Notes: a model not told the origin generated them from the sequence alone. Counted from the stretch's first letter, positions 1 through 9,499 are shown. The stretch: 64,000 nucleotides of DNA from Rhodospirillales bacterium (GCA_016699855.1 CP064988.1:5050501-5114500); one strand, 5' to 3'. Program-made: numbers and translations.

Positions 1-1801
1 CCTCGCCGTCGAGGTCCGCCGCCGGGGCGCCGTAGAGGAACTCCGACGTCACCGGCACGTCGATGTCGGCGCGACGGCCGAGCGTCGCCGGCAGCTTGCC
101 GATCTCGACCTTCAGCTTCTGCGGCACGAAGTCCTCGACCGCGATCTCGATCTGGCCGACGGCGGCGCCCTTGGGATCGACGAAGGCCTCGACCGTCCAC
201 TTGCCGCGCCGCGCGGAGCGGGTCAGCTCCAGCGGCCAATGCGCGCCGCCGGCCGACAGGGCCGGCATGGTCACGCGGCGGTACTCGACGCCGTCCGGCC
301 GCTTGGCCACCAGGGTCAGCGGCATGCCGTCGATGGCGTTGGCGCCGCGGTCGCGCAGCAGGGCGGTGACGTTGACGGTCTCGCCGGGGCGGAAGATGCC
401 GCGGTCGGCGTAGAGGAAGGCGTCGATCGGGCCGGGGACGGCGCGGCCGTCGATGCCGCGGTCGGACAGGTCGAACGCCGCGCGCTTGATGTCGATGTGG
501 TTGAAGTCGGCCTTCTTCGCGTCAAGCGCCATCACCATGATCGGCGTGGCCGCGCCGCCGCCGCCCAGCAGGCCGGCCGGGAACACCGCGCGGCCCTGCG
601 CGTCGGTGGTCGCCTTGGCGATGTCCTCGTTGTTGCGGGCGATCAGCGACACCTCGACGCCCGGCAGCGCCTCGGCGGTCTGCAGCGAGCGCGCGAACAC
701 CGTCATGCCCTCGCCGCCGGTGAAGGTCGTCAGGCCGATGTCGGAGTCGATCACCCACTGCGTCGCGAATTTGCGCTCGTAGTAGGCCTCGTAGTCGTAG
801 TTCTCGTTCTCGCGGTCGAGCAGCACGTCCATGGCGCCGTCGGCGGCGTTCCACGCCACCACGACGTAGGCGCCCGGCTTCCAGTCCTTGACCACCTCGC
901 GCACGGGGATCGCGGTCGTGACGGCGCGGTTCTGGACGTTGCGCACTTCCATCGTTCCCGACCACACCAGGGCGCCGGTCTTCTTGCGGAAGGCGTCCAT
1001 GGCGTAGGCCTGCAGCTCGCGGCGCTGGTCGCCGAACGCCTCGTCGTCGTCGGAATAGTAGATCGAGGCGCTGCGGCCGACCTGCGAGACCATGCGCTCG
1101 CCGATGCGGTAGACGTGGACGTTGACCTTGCTGACGTTCACCGTCGTCAGCGGCACCCCGACGCTGGTCTGGCGCGGCAGGATGTGGCCCTTGCCCTGGA
1201 AGGCGACCACCGGCGCGCGCTCGCCAAGCGCCACCACGACGGTCTCCGACGCGTCGAGCTTGCCGCCGTCCTGCGACGGCAGACCGGCGCGCACCAGCAC
1301 CTTGTAGTCCTCGCCGTGGTCGAGGCCGCCGAGGCAGATGCGCTCCTGCTTGACGGCGATCGCCGCCTTGGTCGGCGGCGTGATCTCCAGATAGTCGCCG
1401 TATTTCACGCGGCCCGATTCATCGAGCAACCGCGAGAAATGCAGGCACGCCTCGGGCGCCGCCTCGCCGCCGACGGTCTGACGCACGAAACGGAACGGCG
1501 CCGGCGCGCCGGTCGGCGGCGCCGGCGTTCCGGCCGTCGCCGGGATCGGAATCGGGGCGGCGGACGCGGGCTGCGCGGGTGCGGCCGGTGTCGTTGTCGC
1601 GGCGGGTGTCGGTGTGGCGGGCGGCGTCGCCGTCTTCACCGGCGTCGCCGGTGGCGTGGCCGCGGGTTTGGCTGGCGCCGCTGCCGTCGGCGCCGCTGGC
1701 GGCGCGTCGAGACGCTCGCCGCGATGGCCGAGGAGGTAGCCGCCCAATCCCGACACGAGCGCGACGACCGCGATCAGGGAGGCGAGGGTGTTGCGTTGCA
1801 T
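1..1801 (-). CDS. Alpha-2-macroglobulin family protein, N-terminal part (runs off the left edge)
   Basis: About 600 codons read leftward without a stop and leave the window, so the stop lies outside. The ATG at 1801 opens a hydrophobic segment (residues about 5-25, LASLIAVVALVSGLGGYLLG) that fits a lipid-free signal anchor. A Pro/Ala/Thr-rich linker to about residue 85 follows, then beta-rich macroglobulin (MG) domains. The MG motif GIFRPGETV lies near residue 466, followed by the VTALLRD-type strand seen in bacterial YfaS-like proteins. Family members are large periplasmic or inner-membrane-anchored protease traps of about 1500-1900 residues, often paired with penicillin-binding protein PbpC. 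Only about a third is visible here, so the bait region and any thioester (CxEQ) cannot be judged. Family call is firm; subtype is open. Confidence 0.85.
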   Translation of the reverse strand, partial: MQRNTLASLIAVVALVSGLGGYLLGHRGERLDAPPAAPTAAAPAKPAATPPATPVKTATPPATPTPAATTTPAAPAQPASAAPIPIPATAGTPAPPTGAPAPFRFVRQTVGGEAAPEACLHFSRLLDESGRVKYGDYLEITPPTKAAIAVKQERICLGGLDHGEDYKVLVRAGLPSQDGGKLDASETVVVALGERAPVVAFQGKGHILPRQTSVGVPLTTVNVSKVNVHVYRIGERMVSQVGRSASIYYSDDDEAFGDQRRELQAYAMDAFRKKTGALVWSGTMEVRNVQNRAVTTAIPVREVVKDWKPGAYVVVAWNAADGAMDVLLDRENENYDYEAYYERKFATQWVIDSDIGLTTFTGGEGMTVFARSLQTAEALPGVEVSLIARNNEDIAKATTDAQGRAVFPAGLLGGGGAATPIMVMALDAKKADFNHIDIKRAAFDLSDRGIDGRAVPGPIDAFLYADRGIFRPGETVNVTALLRDRGANAIDGMPLTLVAKRPDGVEYRRVTMPALSAGGAHWPLELTRSARRGKWTVEAFVDPKGAAVGQIEIAVEDFVPQKLKVEIGKLPATLGRRADIDVPVTSEFLYGAPAADLDGE

Positions 1802-2174
1802 GGCGTTCACCGGCGGGGCGTGCGGAGAAGGGGACTTGGATGCGAGGCTTGGGCGCAATGTGACCGCCGGCGGCGCGGGGCGGCAAGGCCCCGGTTCGAC
1901 GGCGTCATCGCGTCGCTTGGCAGTCTACATGCGGGAGTCGTCAGCGAAAAGTGACTGCTCGCGCCCATGGCGGTTTGGACACTTTGTGAGGTGTTGCGGC
2001 TCAATCCGGCAACTTCCAGTCTTTTAGGCGCGGATCATGTCCGCATTGTGTCTGATTCGCGCAATTCCGCAGGGTTGCGGTCCGTCTGCGCGCCGGGCGC
2101 GCTGTGGATAGAGCGGACCGCGCGCGACGGCTGGTCCGTGGTAAGTCCGCGACGGATCGTCGGCCGGAGAACCA
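1802..2174. other. Intergenic region between divergent genes, no gene seen
   Basis: This 373-bp stretch separates the leftward macroglobulin gene from the rightward DUF1489 gene, so it should hold both promoters. It is lower in GC than its surroundings around 1935-2060. I found no convincing reading frame, RNA gene or repeat, and no sigma-70 box that I would defend. Confidence 0.5.
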
Positions 2175-2603
2175 ATGGCGTTGCACCTGATCAAGCTCGC
2201 GGTGGGCGTGCGCGATTTCGGCCATCTCAAGGAGCTCCAGGCCAACCGTCGGCGCGAGCGCCGGCAGAAGGGCAACGGGCCGCACTGGGTGTTCACGCGC
2301 AACACGCCGAAACGGGTCGAGGAGCTGCTCGACGGCGGCTCGTTGTACTGGGTGATCAAGGGCGTGGTCGGCGCCCGCCAGACGCTGGTCGGATTCGACG
2401 AGGACGCCGACGACGAGGGCCGCAAATACTGCAAGATCAAGGTGCGCCGCACGGTCGTCGCGACCGCGCCGATGGCGATGAAGGCCTTCCAGGGTTGGCG
2501 CTACTTCGATGGCGCGCGCGCGCCGCGCGACCTGTCCAAGGGCGACACCTCTGCGCTGCCGCCCGAGATGGCGGCGGAGCTGAAACGCCTCGGGCTGCTT
2601 TGA
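2175..2603 (+). CDS. DUF1489 family protein
   Basis: A 142-residue soluble protein with no signal or membrane segment. It opens MALHLIKLAVGVRDFGHL, has a basic patch at residues about 25-33 (RRRERRQKG), then WVFTRNTPKR and a KGVVGARQ segment, the layout typical of the alphaproteobacterial DUF1489 family (PF07370). Function is unknown; length matches the family. The stop at 2601-2603 is only 5 bp before the ATG of the next gene, so the two are probably co-transcribed. The family is largely restricted to Alphaproteobacteria, which supports the taxonomic reading of the window. Confidence 0.85.
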   Translation: MALHLIKLAVGVRDFGHLKELQANRRRERRQKGNGPHWVFTRNTPKRVEELLDGGSLYWVIKGVVGARQTLVGFDEDADDEGRKYCKIKVRRTVVATAPMAMKAFQGWRYFDGARAPRDLSKGDTSALPPEMAAELKRLGLL

Positions 2604-2608
2604 CGCGG

Positions 2609-4087
2609 ATGGCGACGCCGCCGCCGCGACCGGGACTAAGCCCGCCGGAGTGGGTGGTGTTCATCGGCGCGGCGCTGGCGCTCGGGGCCGTGGCCGGGCT
2701 CTACGCGCGGCCGCCGTTCGACGACGAGATCCACACGCTGGTCGCGGTCGAGCGGCTCGGCTTCGGTCAGATTCTCCTTGGCACACTGGCGGGCGGCGAC
2801 ATCCATCCGCCGTTGGCGACGTTGTTCTTCAAGGCCCTGTGGACGCTCGGTCTCGACGCGACGGCGATGCGGGTCGTCGCGATGGTTCTGACCATCGCGG
2901 CATTTGGCATCGTCCTCGATCTCACCCTGCGTCGTCTCGACCCCGGCGACCGCGCCGTCCGGCGCGCCGCGATCGCGGCGTTCGTCGCCTGTCCGCTGCT
3001 CTATGGCGCCGGCGACTCGCTGCGCTGGTATCCGGTGTTCGCGGCGCTGGCGGCGGTGTTCGTCGCGGTGTGGTCGCGCGCCGGGCGTCCGACGATCCTC
3101 GCGGGCGCGCTGCTCGGCCTCGCGGCGTCGACCAGCTTCCTCGCGGTCGTGCCGGGCGTCGTCATGATGATGCGCCGCTATGCGTTTCAGCGGCGATTCG
3201 AGCGGGCGCGCGACGTCCCGTTCATCGTAGCGACCCTGATGTGCGCGTCACCTGGGCTGATCACGTTCTGGAACGCCGCGACCAAGGCCGGCGAGGTCCG
3301 CGACGGTTCGGCCCTCGTCGCGCCGCTGACGCTGGCGCTGGGGTGCTTCGGCGGGGGGAGACTCGGGCTGTCGCCGGCGCCCGCCATGTTGCCCTACATG
3401 GCTGTCGCCACCCTCGCCATCGCAGCGCTCGCTTTGCGATGGCTTCGGGCGGACCGCGATCACGCGGCTACGGCGCGGTCCGGTGAGCTCGCGCGAGTCG
3501 CCGTGTCGTTCGTCGCGCTGTCCGCGATCGTCATGGCCGCGCTCGGCCTCTCGCAGCCACGCGCGCTGTTGTTCGTGGCGCCTTTCGTCTGCGCCGCCAT
3601 CGTCCTCGCGCTGCCGCGGGCGCCATCACTCCGTGTCGTTGTCGTCGCGGCGCTCGCATTGCCGACCACGCTGGTCGTCGCGACCACGTTGCCGACGACG
3701 TATCCGTTCAAGCGCAACCTCGCGATCCCGATGACCGAGGTGATGGCGTGGATCGACGCCGAGGCGCCGGCCGATGCCGCGTTCGTCACCTCCGAGCCGG
3801 TGCTCGAATACCTGCTGGACCGGCGCGGGCGCTGCGTCGTCGGCCGCATGGGCGCGGCGCGCGCCTGCGATGCGGCGCGTCTGGCGGCGGCCGGCGCCGT
3901 CGTGGTCCTGCGCGACCACACGTTCGAGGACGTTCCCCAGTTGCGCGACGCCGCCGACCGGGCGGCGCGCGAACGGCGGCCGGTCCTCACCGCGACGTTC
4001 GGCCTCGACCGCGACGCGGCGCTGAAATCGCGGCTGACCGGCGTGGCCCTGACGCCGTGGATCCTGCGCGCCGAGCTGTGGCGCTGA
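2609..4087 (+). CDS. Polytopic membrane protein, GT-C (GT39/ArnT-like) glycosyltransferase candidate
   Basis: A 492-residue protein starting at ATG 2609, five bases after the DUF1489 stop. The first hydrophobic helix (about residues 12-32) is followed by the acidic loop PFDDEIHT at residues about 36-43, the position where GT-C lipid-sugar-dependent glycosyltransferases carry catalytic Asp/Glu residues. Roughly ten more hydrophobic segments follow to residue about 385, and the last 100 residues form a soluble domain with one Cys pair. This layout resembles dolichyl-phosphate-mannose-type or undecaprenyl-phosphate-sugar-type transferases (PMT_2 families) acting on the periplasmic face. Donor and acceptor cannot be inferred. 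Reading upstream of 2609 in the same frame gives no family-like sequence. Confidence 0.6.
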   Translation: MATPPPRPGLSPPEWVVFIGAALALGAVAGLYARPPFDDEIHTLVAVERLGFGQILLGTLAGGDIHPPLATLFFKALWTLGLDATAMRVVAMVLTIAAFGIVLDLTLRRLDPGDRAVRRAAIAAFVACPLLYGAGDSLRWYPVFAALAAVFVAVWSRAGRPTILAGALLGLAASTSFLAVVPGVVMMMRRYAFQRRFERARDVPFIVATLMCASPGLITFWNAATKAGEVRDGSALVAPLTLALGCFGGGRLGLSPAPAMLPYMAVATLAIAALALRWLRADRDHAATARSGELARVAVSFVALSAIVMAALGLSQPRALLFVAPFVCAAIVLALPRAPSLRVVVVAALALPTTLVVATTLPTTYPFKRNLAIPMTEVMAWIDAEAPADAAFVTSEPVLEYLLDRRGRCVVGRMGAARACDAARLAAAGAVVVLRDHTFEDVPQLRDAADRAARERRPVLTATFGLDRDAALKSRLTGVALTPWILRAELWR

Positions 4088-4096
4088 CGCGCGGGC

Positions 4097-5731
4097 CTAC
4101 CTCGCCGCCTTCCTCTCGGCGTCCATGCGCTTGAGCTCGCGGCGCAGGATCTTGCCGGTGGTCGTGAGCGGCAGGGCGTCGAGGAACTCGACCTCGCGCG
4201 GATACTCGTGCGCCGCCAGCCGTGTCTTCACGTATTCCGCGATCTCGCGCTTGAGCGCCTCCGACGGCACGGCTTCCGGCCGCAGCTGCACGAAGGCCTT
4301 CACGATCTCCGTGCGCACCGGATCGGGCACGCCGACCACGCCAACCATCGCCACGGCGGGATGGCGCATCAGGCACTCCTCGATCTCGCCCGGCCCGATG
4401 CGGTAGCCGCCCGAGGTGATCACATCGTCGTCGCGGCTCTTGAAGAAGACGTAACCCTCGTCGTCCATGCGCCCGACATCGCCGGTCAGCAGCCAGTCGC
4501 CGGCGTATTTCCTCGCCGTGCCCTCCGGGTTCTTCCAGTATTCCAGCATGACGACGGGGTCGTGCCGCCAGCCGGCGATCTGGCCTTCCTCGCCGGCCGG
4601 CAGCGGCCGGCCCTGGCCATCGACGACGGCGACCCGGCGGCCGACGGCGGCGCGGCCGCAGGAGCCCGGCTTGACCGGGAACCAGTTGGGCGAGTTCACG
4701 ATCATCAGGTTCATCTCGGTCTGGCCGTAGCCTTCCGACAACGTCAGGCCGAAGGTCTCGCGGCCCCACGCCAGCAGCTCCTCGCCCATCGCCTCGCCGC
4801 CGGTATAGACGCTGCGCACGTCGTAGCCCCAGCGCTGCCGCGGCCGCTCGACCTGGCGCATCATCTTCAGCGCCGTCGGCGGGATGAAGCTGGCGCCGAC
4901 GCCATGCTTCTCCAGCATGGCGAAGGCGCGCTCGGGATCGAACTTGGCGAAGCGGTGCGCGAGGACGGGGTTGCCGTAGAACCACGCCGGAAACAGCGAA
5001 TCATAGAGCCCGGCGATCCACGCCCATTCGGCGGGGGTCCACATGACCTCGTTGCCGCGCGGCCAGAAATCGCCCCACTGGTTCATCGCCGGGATCACGC
5101 CCAGCATCATGCGGTGGGCGTGCATCGCGCCCTTGGGCTGGCCGGTCGTGCCCGAGGTGTAGACCAGCAGCGCCGGGTCCTCGGCGTCGGTGTCGACAAC
5201 CGGGAACGAGTCCGACGCCGCCGCCAGCAGCGTGTCGTAGTCGAGGAAGCCCCCGGCGTGTCCGCCGGCGCCGATGACGACGATCGTCCTGAGGGCGGGT
5301 AGCCGGTCGCGCACCGCCAGCACTTTCGGCAGCTGCGACATGTCCGTGAGGATCGCGGCGGCGCCGGCGTTCGAGGCACGGAACTCGACCGCCTCTTCGC
5401 CGAACAGGGTGAACAACGGCAGCGCGATGGCGCCCATGCGGTAGCAGGCGAGATGGCCGATCGCGAGCTCGGCGCTCTGCGACAGAAACACGCCGACGCG
5501 GTCGCCCTTGGCGACGCCGCGGGCCGCCAGCGCGTTTGCCAGCCGCGAGCTGGCGCGCGACAGCTCGCCGAACGTCCAATTGCGCACCGACCCGTCGGCG
5601 TTCTCGACGATCATCGCCAGCGACGCCGGCGGATGGCGGTCGCACACCGCCCGGGCGATGTTGAACTTCGCCGGCCGCGGCCAGCTGAAATCGGCCTGCG
5701 CCCGCTCGTAGCTGCGGCCCGGAGGAATCAT
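4097..5731 (-). CDS. AMP-dependent acyl-CoA synthetase (acetyl-CoA synthetase-like)
   Basis: A 544-residue adenylate-forming enzyme that activates a carboxylic acid to acyl-AMP and then acyl-CoA. All core motifs are present: the P-loop YTSGTTGQPKG at residues 191-201, GYGQTE at 334-339, TGDVG at 416-420, the hinge region SRDDDVITSGGYRIGPGEIE, and the C-terminal PLTTTGKIL with the catalytic Lys near 527. The ATG at 5731 is preceded by an AGGA-type ribosome site (GGAGGAATCATGG read on the plus strand is the complement of the start area). Sequence further upstream in the frame is unlike the family. Sequence style (CYRMGAIALPLFTLFGEEAVEFR) is that of short/medium-chain or aromatic acyl-CoA synthetases; the true substrate is not predictable. 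It is transcribed divergently from the molybdoenzyme gene. Confidence 0.88.
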   Translation of the reverse strand: MIPPGRSYERAQADFSWPRPAKFNIARAVCDRHPPASLAMIVENADGSVRNWTFGELSRASSRLANALAARGVAKGDRVGVFLSQSAELAIGHLACYRMGAIALPLFTLFGEEAVEFRASNAGAAAILTDMSQLPKVLAVRDRLPALRTIVVIGAGGHAGGFLDYDTLLAAASDSFPVVDTDAEDPALLVYTSGTTGQPKGAMHAHRMMLGVIPAMNQWGDFWPRGNEVMWTPAEWAWIAGLYDSLFPAWFYGNPVLAHRFAKFDPERAFAMLEKHGVGASFIPPTALKMMRQVERPRQRWGYDVRSVYTGGEAMGEELLAWGRETFGLTLSEGYGQTEMNLMIVNSPNWFPVKPGSCGRAAVGRRVAVVDGQGRPLPAGEEGQIAGWRHDPVVMLEYWKNPEGTARKYAGDWLLTGDVGRMDDEGYVFFKSRDDDVITSGGYRIGPGEIEECLMRHPAVAMVGVVGVPDPVRTEIVKAFVQLRPEAVPSEALKREIAEYVKTRLAAHEYPREVEFLDALPLTTTGKILRRELKRMDAERKAAR

Positions 5732-5933
5732 GGCGGTGTCGGTCCCGATCCTGGGTTGCTCGTCGCGCCGCACTCTATCGACCCGCCGGCCTCCGGCGCC
5801 AGCCGCTTGCGCGCCAAGCCGGATTTGCGCTGGAAAGGCAGGACAATTCGATTGCGCCGTGGCGGCCGCGGCGGGTTCCGTGGCCGGTGCCGCCCCTGTA
5901 TGATCGGGGACCTCTTGAGGAGCCCACCGCCCG

Positions 5934-8036
5934 ATGCCCCCCGACGGAAGCGCCACGCCGATCCCCGCCAAGGCCGCCAAGCAGAAGCCGACGCTGGTCA
6001 ACTCGGTGTGCCCGCACGACTGCACCAGCACCTGCGCGCTCGAGGTCGAACGGCTCGACGCCCATACCATCGGCCGCGTGCACGGCTCGCGGCGTAACAC
6101 CTACACCGCCGGGGTGATCTGCGAGAAGGTCGCGCGCTATTCGCAGCGCGCGCACCATCCCGACCGCCTCCAGCACCCGATGAAGCGGACCGGACCGAAG
6201 GGCTCCGGCCAGTTCGCGCGCATCTCGTGGGACGAGGCGCTCGACACCGTCGCGGCGCAGTTCATCGCCAAGGCGGCGGCGCACGGCAGCGAGACGGTGT
6301 GGCCGTATTTCTACGCCGGCACGATGGGGCTGGTGCAGCGCGACGGCATCAACCGCCTGCGCCACGCGATGCGGTACTCGCGCTGGTTCTCGACGATCTG
6401 CGTGACGCTCGCGGACACCGGCTGGGTCGCCGGCACCGGCTACAAGCGCGGCGTCGACATGCGCGAGGTCGACGAGCATTCCGACGTGGTGGTGATCTGG
6501 GGCGGCAATCCCGTGAACACCCAGGTCAACGTCATGCACCACGCCATGGCCGCGAAGAAGCGCGGCGCCAAGCTGGTGGTGGTCGATCCCTACCGGACCG
6601 GCACGGCCGAGAAGGCCGACATGCACCTCGCGGTGCGGCCCGGCACCGACGGCGCGCTGGCCTGCGGCGTCATGCACGTGCTGTTCAAGGAGGGCTTCGC
6701 CGACTGGGACTACATGCGCAGGTACGCGGATTGCCCGGACGATCTGGCGGCGCACGTGGCGACGCGGACGCCGGAATGGGCGGCGGGCATCACCGGCGTT
6801 CCGGCGGCCGAGATCGTCGCGTTCGCGCGGCTCTACGGCTCGTCGAAGAAGACCTACATCCGTTGCCACCACGGCTTCAGCCGCTCGCGCAACGGCGCGG
6901 CGAACATGCACGCCGTCACCTGCCTGCCGACCGTGACCGGCGCCTGGTCCCAGCTTGGCGGCGGCGCGCTCTACGGCCACACCCAGATGTATCCGCTGAA
7001 CCGGACGTTGATCGAGGGCACCGATGTCCTTGACACCTCGCTGCGCGAGCTCGACCAGTCGCGGCTGGGGCCGATCCTCACCGGCGACCCGGAGGCGCTG
7101 CACGGCGGCCCGCCGGTCACCGCGATGCTGGTGCAGAACACCAACCCCGCGATGGTCTGCCCCGAGCTGCATCTCGTGCACAAGGGGCTGGCGCGCGAGG
7201 ACCTGTTCCTCTGCGTGCACGAGCAGTTCATGACCGAGACGGCGGCGTTCGCCGATATCGTGCTGCCGGCCACGACCTTCCTCGAGCACGACGATTTCTA
7301 CACCGCGTCCGGCCACACCTATTTCCAGGTCGCGAAGAAGGTGATCGAACCCTACGCCGAGAGCCGTGAGAACCATTTCGTGATCTGCGAGCTGGCGAAG
7401 CGGCTGGGCGCGGAGCACCGCGGCTTCGGTATGACGGCGTGGGAGATCATGGACGAGACCCTGAAGGTCTCCGGCATGTGGGACGCCGAGACCAACTTCC
7501 AGAAGGGCGGCCAGGATTTCGTCAAGCCGTTCGAGACCGGGCATTTCCTCGACGGCTTCGAGACCCCGGACCGCAAGTTCCATTTCCGGCCGGACTGGAA
7601 GCGCTTCGGCGGCCGGTGGCGGGAGATGCCGGCGCTGCCCGACCATTTCGACGTGATCGACAACGCCACGGCGGAGAAGCCGTTCCGTCTGGTGGCGGCG
7701 CCGGCGCGCACGTTCCTGAACTCGACCTTCACCGAGACGCCGGGATCGCTGTCGCGCGAGAAGCGGCCGACGGCGCTGGTGCATCCCGACGACTGCGCGG
7801 CGCTGGGCGTCGACGACGGCGACCGTGTCGTGCTCGGCAACGAACGCGGCGAGGTGCTGGTGCACGTCAAGCCGCAGGCCGGCCAGCAGCCCGGCGTCGT
7901 GGTCGTCGAGGGCATCTGGCCGAACAAGCATTTCGAACGCAAGATCGGCATCAACGCCATCACCAGCGCCGACCCCGGCTGGCCCAACGGCGGCGCGGTG
8001 TTCCACGACACCGCCGTGTGGATCAAGAAGGCGTAG
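5934..8036 (+). CDS. Molybdopterin (bis-MGD) oxidoreductase with [4Fe-4S] cluster
   Basis: A 700-residue protein of the DMSO-reductase superfamily. The N-terminal iron-sulfur motif is C26-x3-C30-x3-C34-x28-C63 (VCPHDCTSTC ... VICEK). Downstream are the usual guanine-dinucleotide-binding signatures, VVIWGGNPVNTQ near residue 185, VVVDPYRTGTAEKAD near 215, and a C-terminal molydopterin-dinucleotide-binding barrel (RTFLNSTF, then HPDDCAALGVDDGD). There is no twin-arginine signal, so it should be cytoplasmic. Close homologues are annotated only as molybdopterin oxidoreductase family protein; donors or acceptors are unknown. No electron-transfer subunit or cofactor gene is next to it. The start at 5934 follows a GAGGAG-type ribosome site at about 5916-5921, rather far upstream. 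Confidence 0.88.
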   Translation: MPPDGSATPIPAKAAKQKPTLVNSVCPHDCTSTCALEVERLDAHTIGRVHGSRRNTYTAGVICEKVARYSQRAHHPDRLQHPMKRTGPKGSGQFARISWDEALDTVAAQFIAKAAAHGSETVWPYFYAGTMGLVQRDGINRLRHAMRYSRWFSTICVTLADTGWVAGTGYKRGVDMREVDEHSDVVVIWGGNPVNTQVNVMHHAMAAKKRGAKLVVVDPYRTGTAEKADMHLAVRPGTDGALACGVMHVLFKEGFADWDYMRRYADCPDDLAAHVATRTPEWAAGITGVPAAEIVAFARLYGSSKKTYIRCHHGFSRSRNGAANMHAVTCLPTVTGAWSQLGGGALYGHTQMYPLNRTLIEGTDVLDTSLRELDQSRLGPILTGDPEALHGGPPVTAMLVQNTNPAMVCPELHLVHKGLAREDLFLCVHEQFMTETAAFADIVLPATTFLEHDDFYTASGHTYFQVAKKVIEPYAESRENHFVICELAKRLGAEHRGFGMTAWEIMDETLKVSGMWDAETNFQKGGQDFVKPFETGHFLDGFETPDRKFHFRPDWKRFGGRWREMPALPDHFDVIDNATAEKPFRLVAAPARTFLNSTFTETPGSLSREKRPTALVHPDDCAALGVDDGDRVVLGNERGEVLVHVKPQAGQQPGVVVVEGIWPNKHFERKIGINAITSADPGWPNGGAVFHDTAVWIKKA

Positions 8037-8113
8037 ACGCCGCGCTCCTTCATTCTCCCCCGTCGTCGTCGGAGGCGGCTCAACGCCGATGTCGGGCGAT
8101 CAGGGAAGCATCT

Positions 8114-8797
8114 ATGGAAATCTACAGCGAAGCGTGGGCCGCGAACTACGAACGCTTGGCGAACGCCTCGATCGCCGGACGCGAAGGCCTCTACCGCCTG
8201 TGCAAGGCGTACCTGATGAATTTGCCGGACGACGCGCGAGTGCTTGTCATCGGGTGCGGCACGGGCGAGGAACTCGTCGTCCTGGCGAAGGCGCTACCGC
8301 GGGCGTCGTTCGTCGCGATCGATCCAGCGAGACCGATGCTGGCGCTTTGCGCGAAGCGAGTGGCGGACGAAGGGCTGTCCGCGCGCATCGCGATACGCAA
8401 TACGACGCTTGCTGATTTCACCCCGCCCCACGATTTCGACGCGGCGACGGCCATCCTCGTGTCCCAGCACCTTAGCCCGGACGCCGCCGCCCGGGCCTTC
8501 TTCCAACGGATCGCTGCATTGCTCAGGCCGGGAGGCCTGCTGTACAGCGCCGATCTTCACATCGGCGCCGGCCAGGACCGGGATTCGCTGCTGAGGTTGT
8601 GGCGCGGCAATGTCATCGCGTCCGGATTGGAACCTGAGGTGGCGGATGGAATGCTGCGGAAGATAGAAACCGAGATACGCCCGCGTGATGAGGCGGCCAT
8701 TACCGATTTTCTGCGGAATGCCGGCTTCACCAATATTCTGATGCCCTATCGGTCCCTCATCTACGGCGCGTGGGCGGCGGAGAAGACAGCCGCCTGA
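8114..8797 (+). CDS. Class I SAM-dependent methyltransferase
   Basis: A 227-residue protein with the Rossmann SAM-binding motif I at residues about 43-51 (VLVIGCGTGEE), an acidic motif II end (FVAIDPA near 70-76), and the post-motif LLRPGGLLYSADLH. It resembles the ubiquinone/small-molecule type of methyltransferase (Methyltransf_25/31). The ATG at 8114 is preceded by AGGGAAG at 8102-8108. The frame is open far upstream, but that sequence overlaps the molybdoenzyme gene and is Arg-rich shadow sequence. The GC-poorer codons (for example AATACGACGCTT, GATTTT) differ slightly from neighbours. Substrate unknown. Confidence 0.82.
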   Translation: MEIYSEAWAANYERLANASIAGREGLYRLCKAYLMNLPDDARVLVIGCGTGEELVVLAKALPRASFVAIDPARPMLALCAKRVADEGLSARIAIRNTTLADFTPPHDFDAATAILVSQHLSPDAAARAFFQRIAALLRPGGLLYSADLHIGAGQDRDSLLRLWRGNVIASGLEPEVADGMLRKIETEIRPRDEAAITDFLRNAGFTNILMPYRSLIYGAWAAEKTAA

Positions 8798-8937
8798 CAT
8801 CGCGTCCGGAACGGCAAGCGCCGATTCCCTGGTGGCGGTTCACATGGCGACGAGCCGCGGGACCGGTTCATCGCACAAGTGGAGGGGCGTGCCGGGAGGC
8901 GCGCCCCGGCGGCCGCGGCGCGGATGAGGGGCGTCTT

Positions 8938-9297
8938 CTACCGCCCCCGGCCTGCGGAGCCGCCGGGGTGGCGGGTGTGGGGCTCGCCGGCGTGGATGGT
9001 CTGGGTGCGGGTCGTGCCGGTTCGGTTGCCGCCGGTGGTGTAGTGGCGGCCGGTGCCATGGCCACCCGAACCGACATGCGGATTGCGGCGCACCACCGGC
9101 CGCTCGACGCGGGAGGCCGGCACGCTGACCACGGCCTGGCCGTTGTCGTAGTAGACCCAGCGGTTCGTCCGCGGATCGAGATAGCCCTGCAGCGGCTTGA
9201 GGTATTTCTCCGCTTCGGTCTGCTGCGCGCCGGCCGGCGTGATCACGGCGGTGGTGGCGAGCGCCAGCGCGATCAGGACGAGGGGAAAGCGGTTCAT
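8938..9297 (-). CDS. Small exported protein of unknown function
   Basis: A 119-residue protein with a clear signal peptide (residues 1-24, MNRFPLVLIALALATTAVIT, then PAGAQ giving an AxA-type cleavage site). The mature part has a short globular stretch (KYLKPLQGYLDPRTNRWVYY) and then a Gly/His/Arg/Thr-rich tail (GSGGHGTGRHYTTGGNRTG). The tail could bind metal or simply be disordered. No family is recognised. An 18-bp motif about 185-205 bp upstream (9482-9499) recurs upstream of the other small exported gene at 14309-14890. Confidence 0.65.
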   Translation of the reverse strand: MNRFPLVLIALALATTAVITPAGAQQTEAEKYLKPLQGYLDPRTNRWVYYDNGQAVVSVPASRVERPVVRRNPHVGSGGHGTGRHYTTGGNRTGTTRTQTIHAGEPHTRHPGGSAGRGR

Positions 9298-9481
9298 GGT
9301 CGTCTCCGTTCCAAGCCGGCCGCGTGGGCCGCTGCGGGACGGATGGTGGGGCCGGTGCCGGCCCGGACCTATGAAGCGCTTCACGGTATGGACTTCGGAC
9401 ACGGCGGCGCGCGGGCCCGGATCGCACGACGGCGAGGGGCGTGGCGCGCCAAGGCGCCGGAACGGACGGGCGGAGCGACGT

Positions 9482-9499
9482 GTTATCCCAAGGGCGATG
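9482..9499 (-). promoter_or_regulatory. Shared 18-bp upstream motif, copy 1 (possible ECF-type -35 region)
   Basis: Read on the minus strand the site is CATCGCCCTTGGGATAAC. The second copy at 14946-14963 differs in one base (GGAATAAC). Both sit upstream of small minus-strand genes for exported proteins. GGRATAAC resembles the -35 element of some extracytoplasmic-function sigma factors; that reading is inference. Confidence 0.35.

Noticed and set aside
239..1954. Long plus-strand reading frame rich in Arg, His and Gly
   Set aside because: It is the antisense shadow of the alpha-2-macroglobulin gene; composition is low-complexity and no family features appear, while the opposite strand shows MG-domain motifs.
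5775..8006. Long minus-strand frame opposite the molybdoenzyme gene
   Set aside because: Arg/Ala/His-rich shadow sequence. The plus strand has the FeS and MGD motifs.
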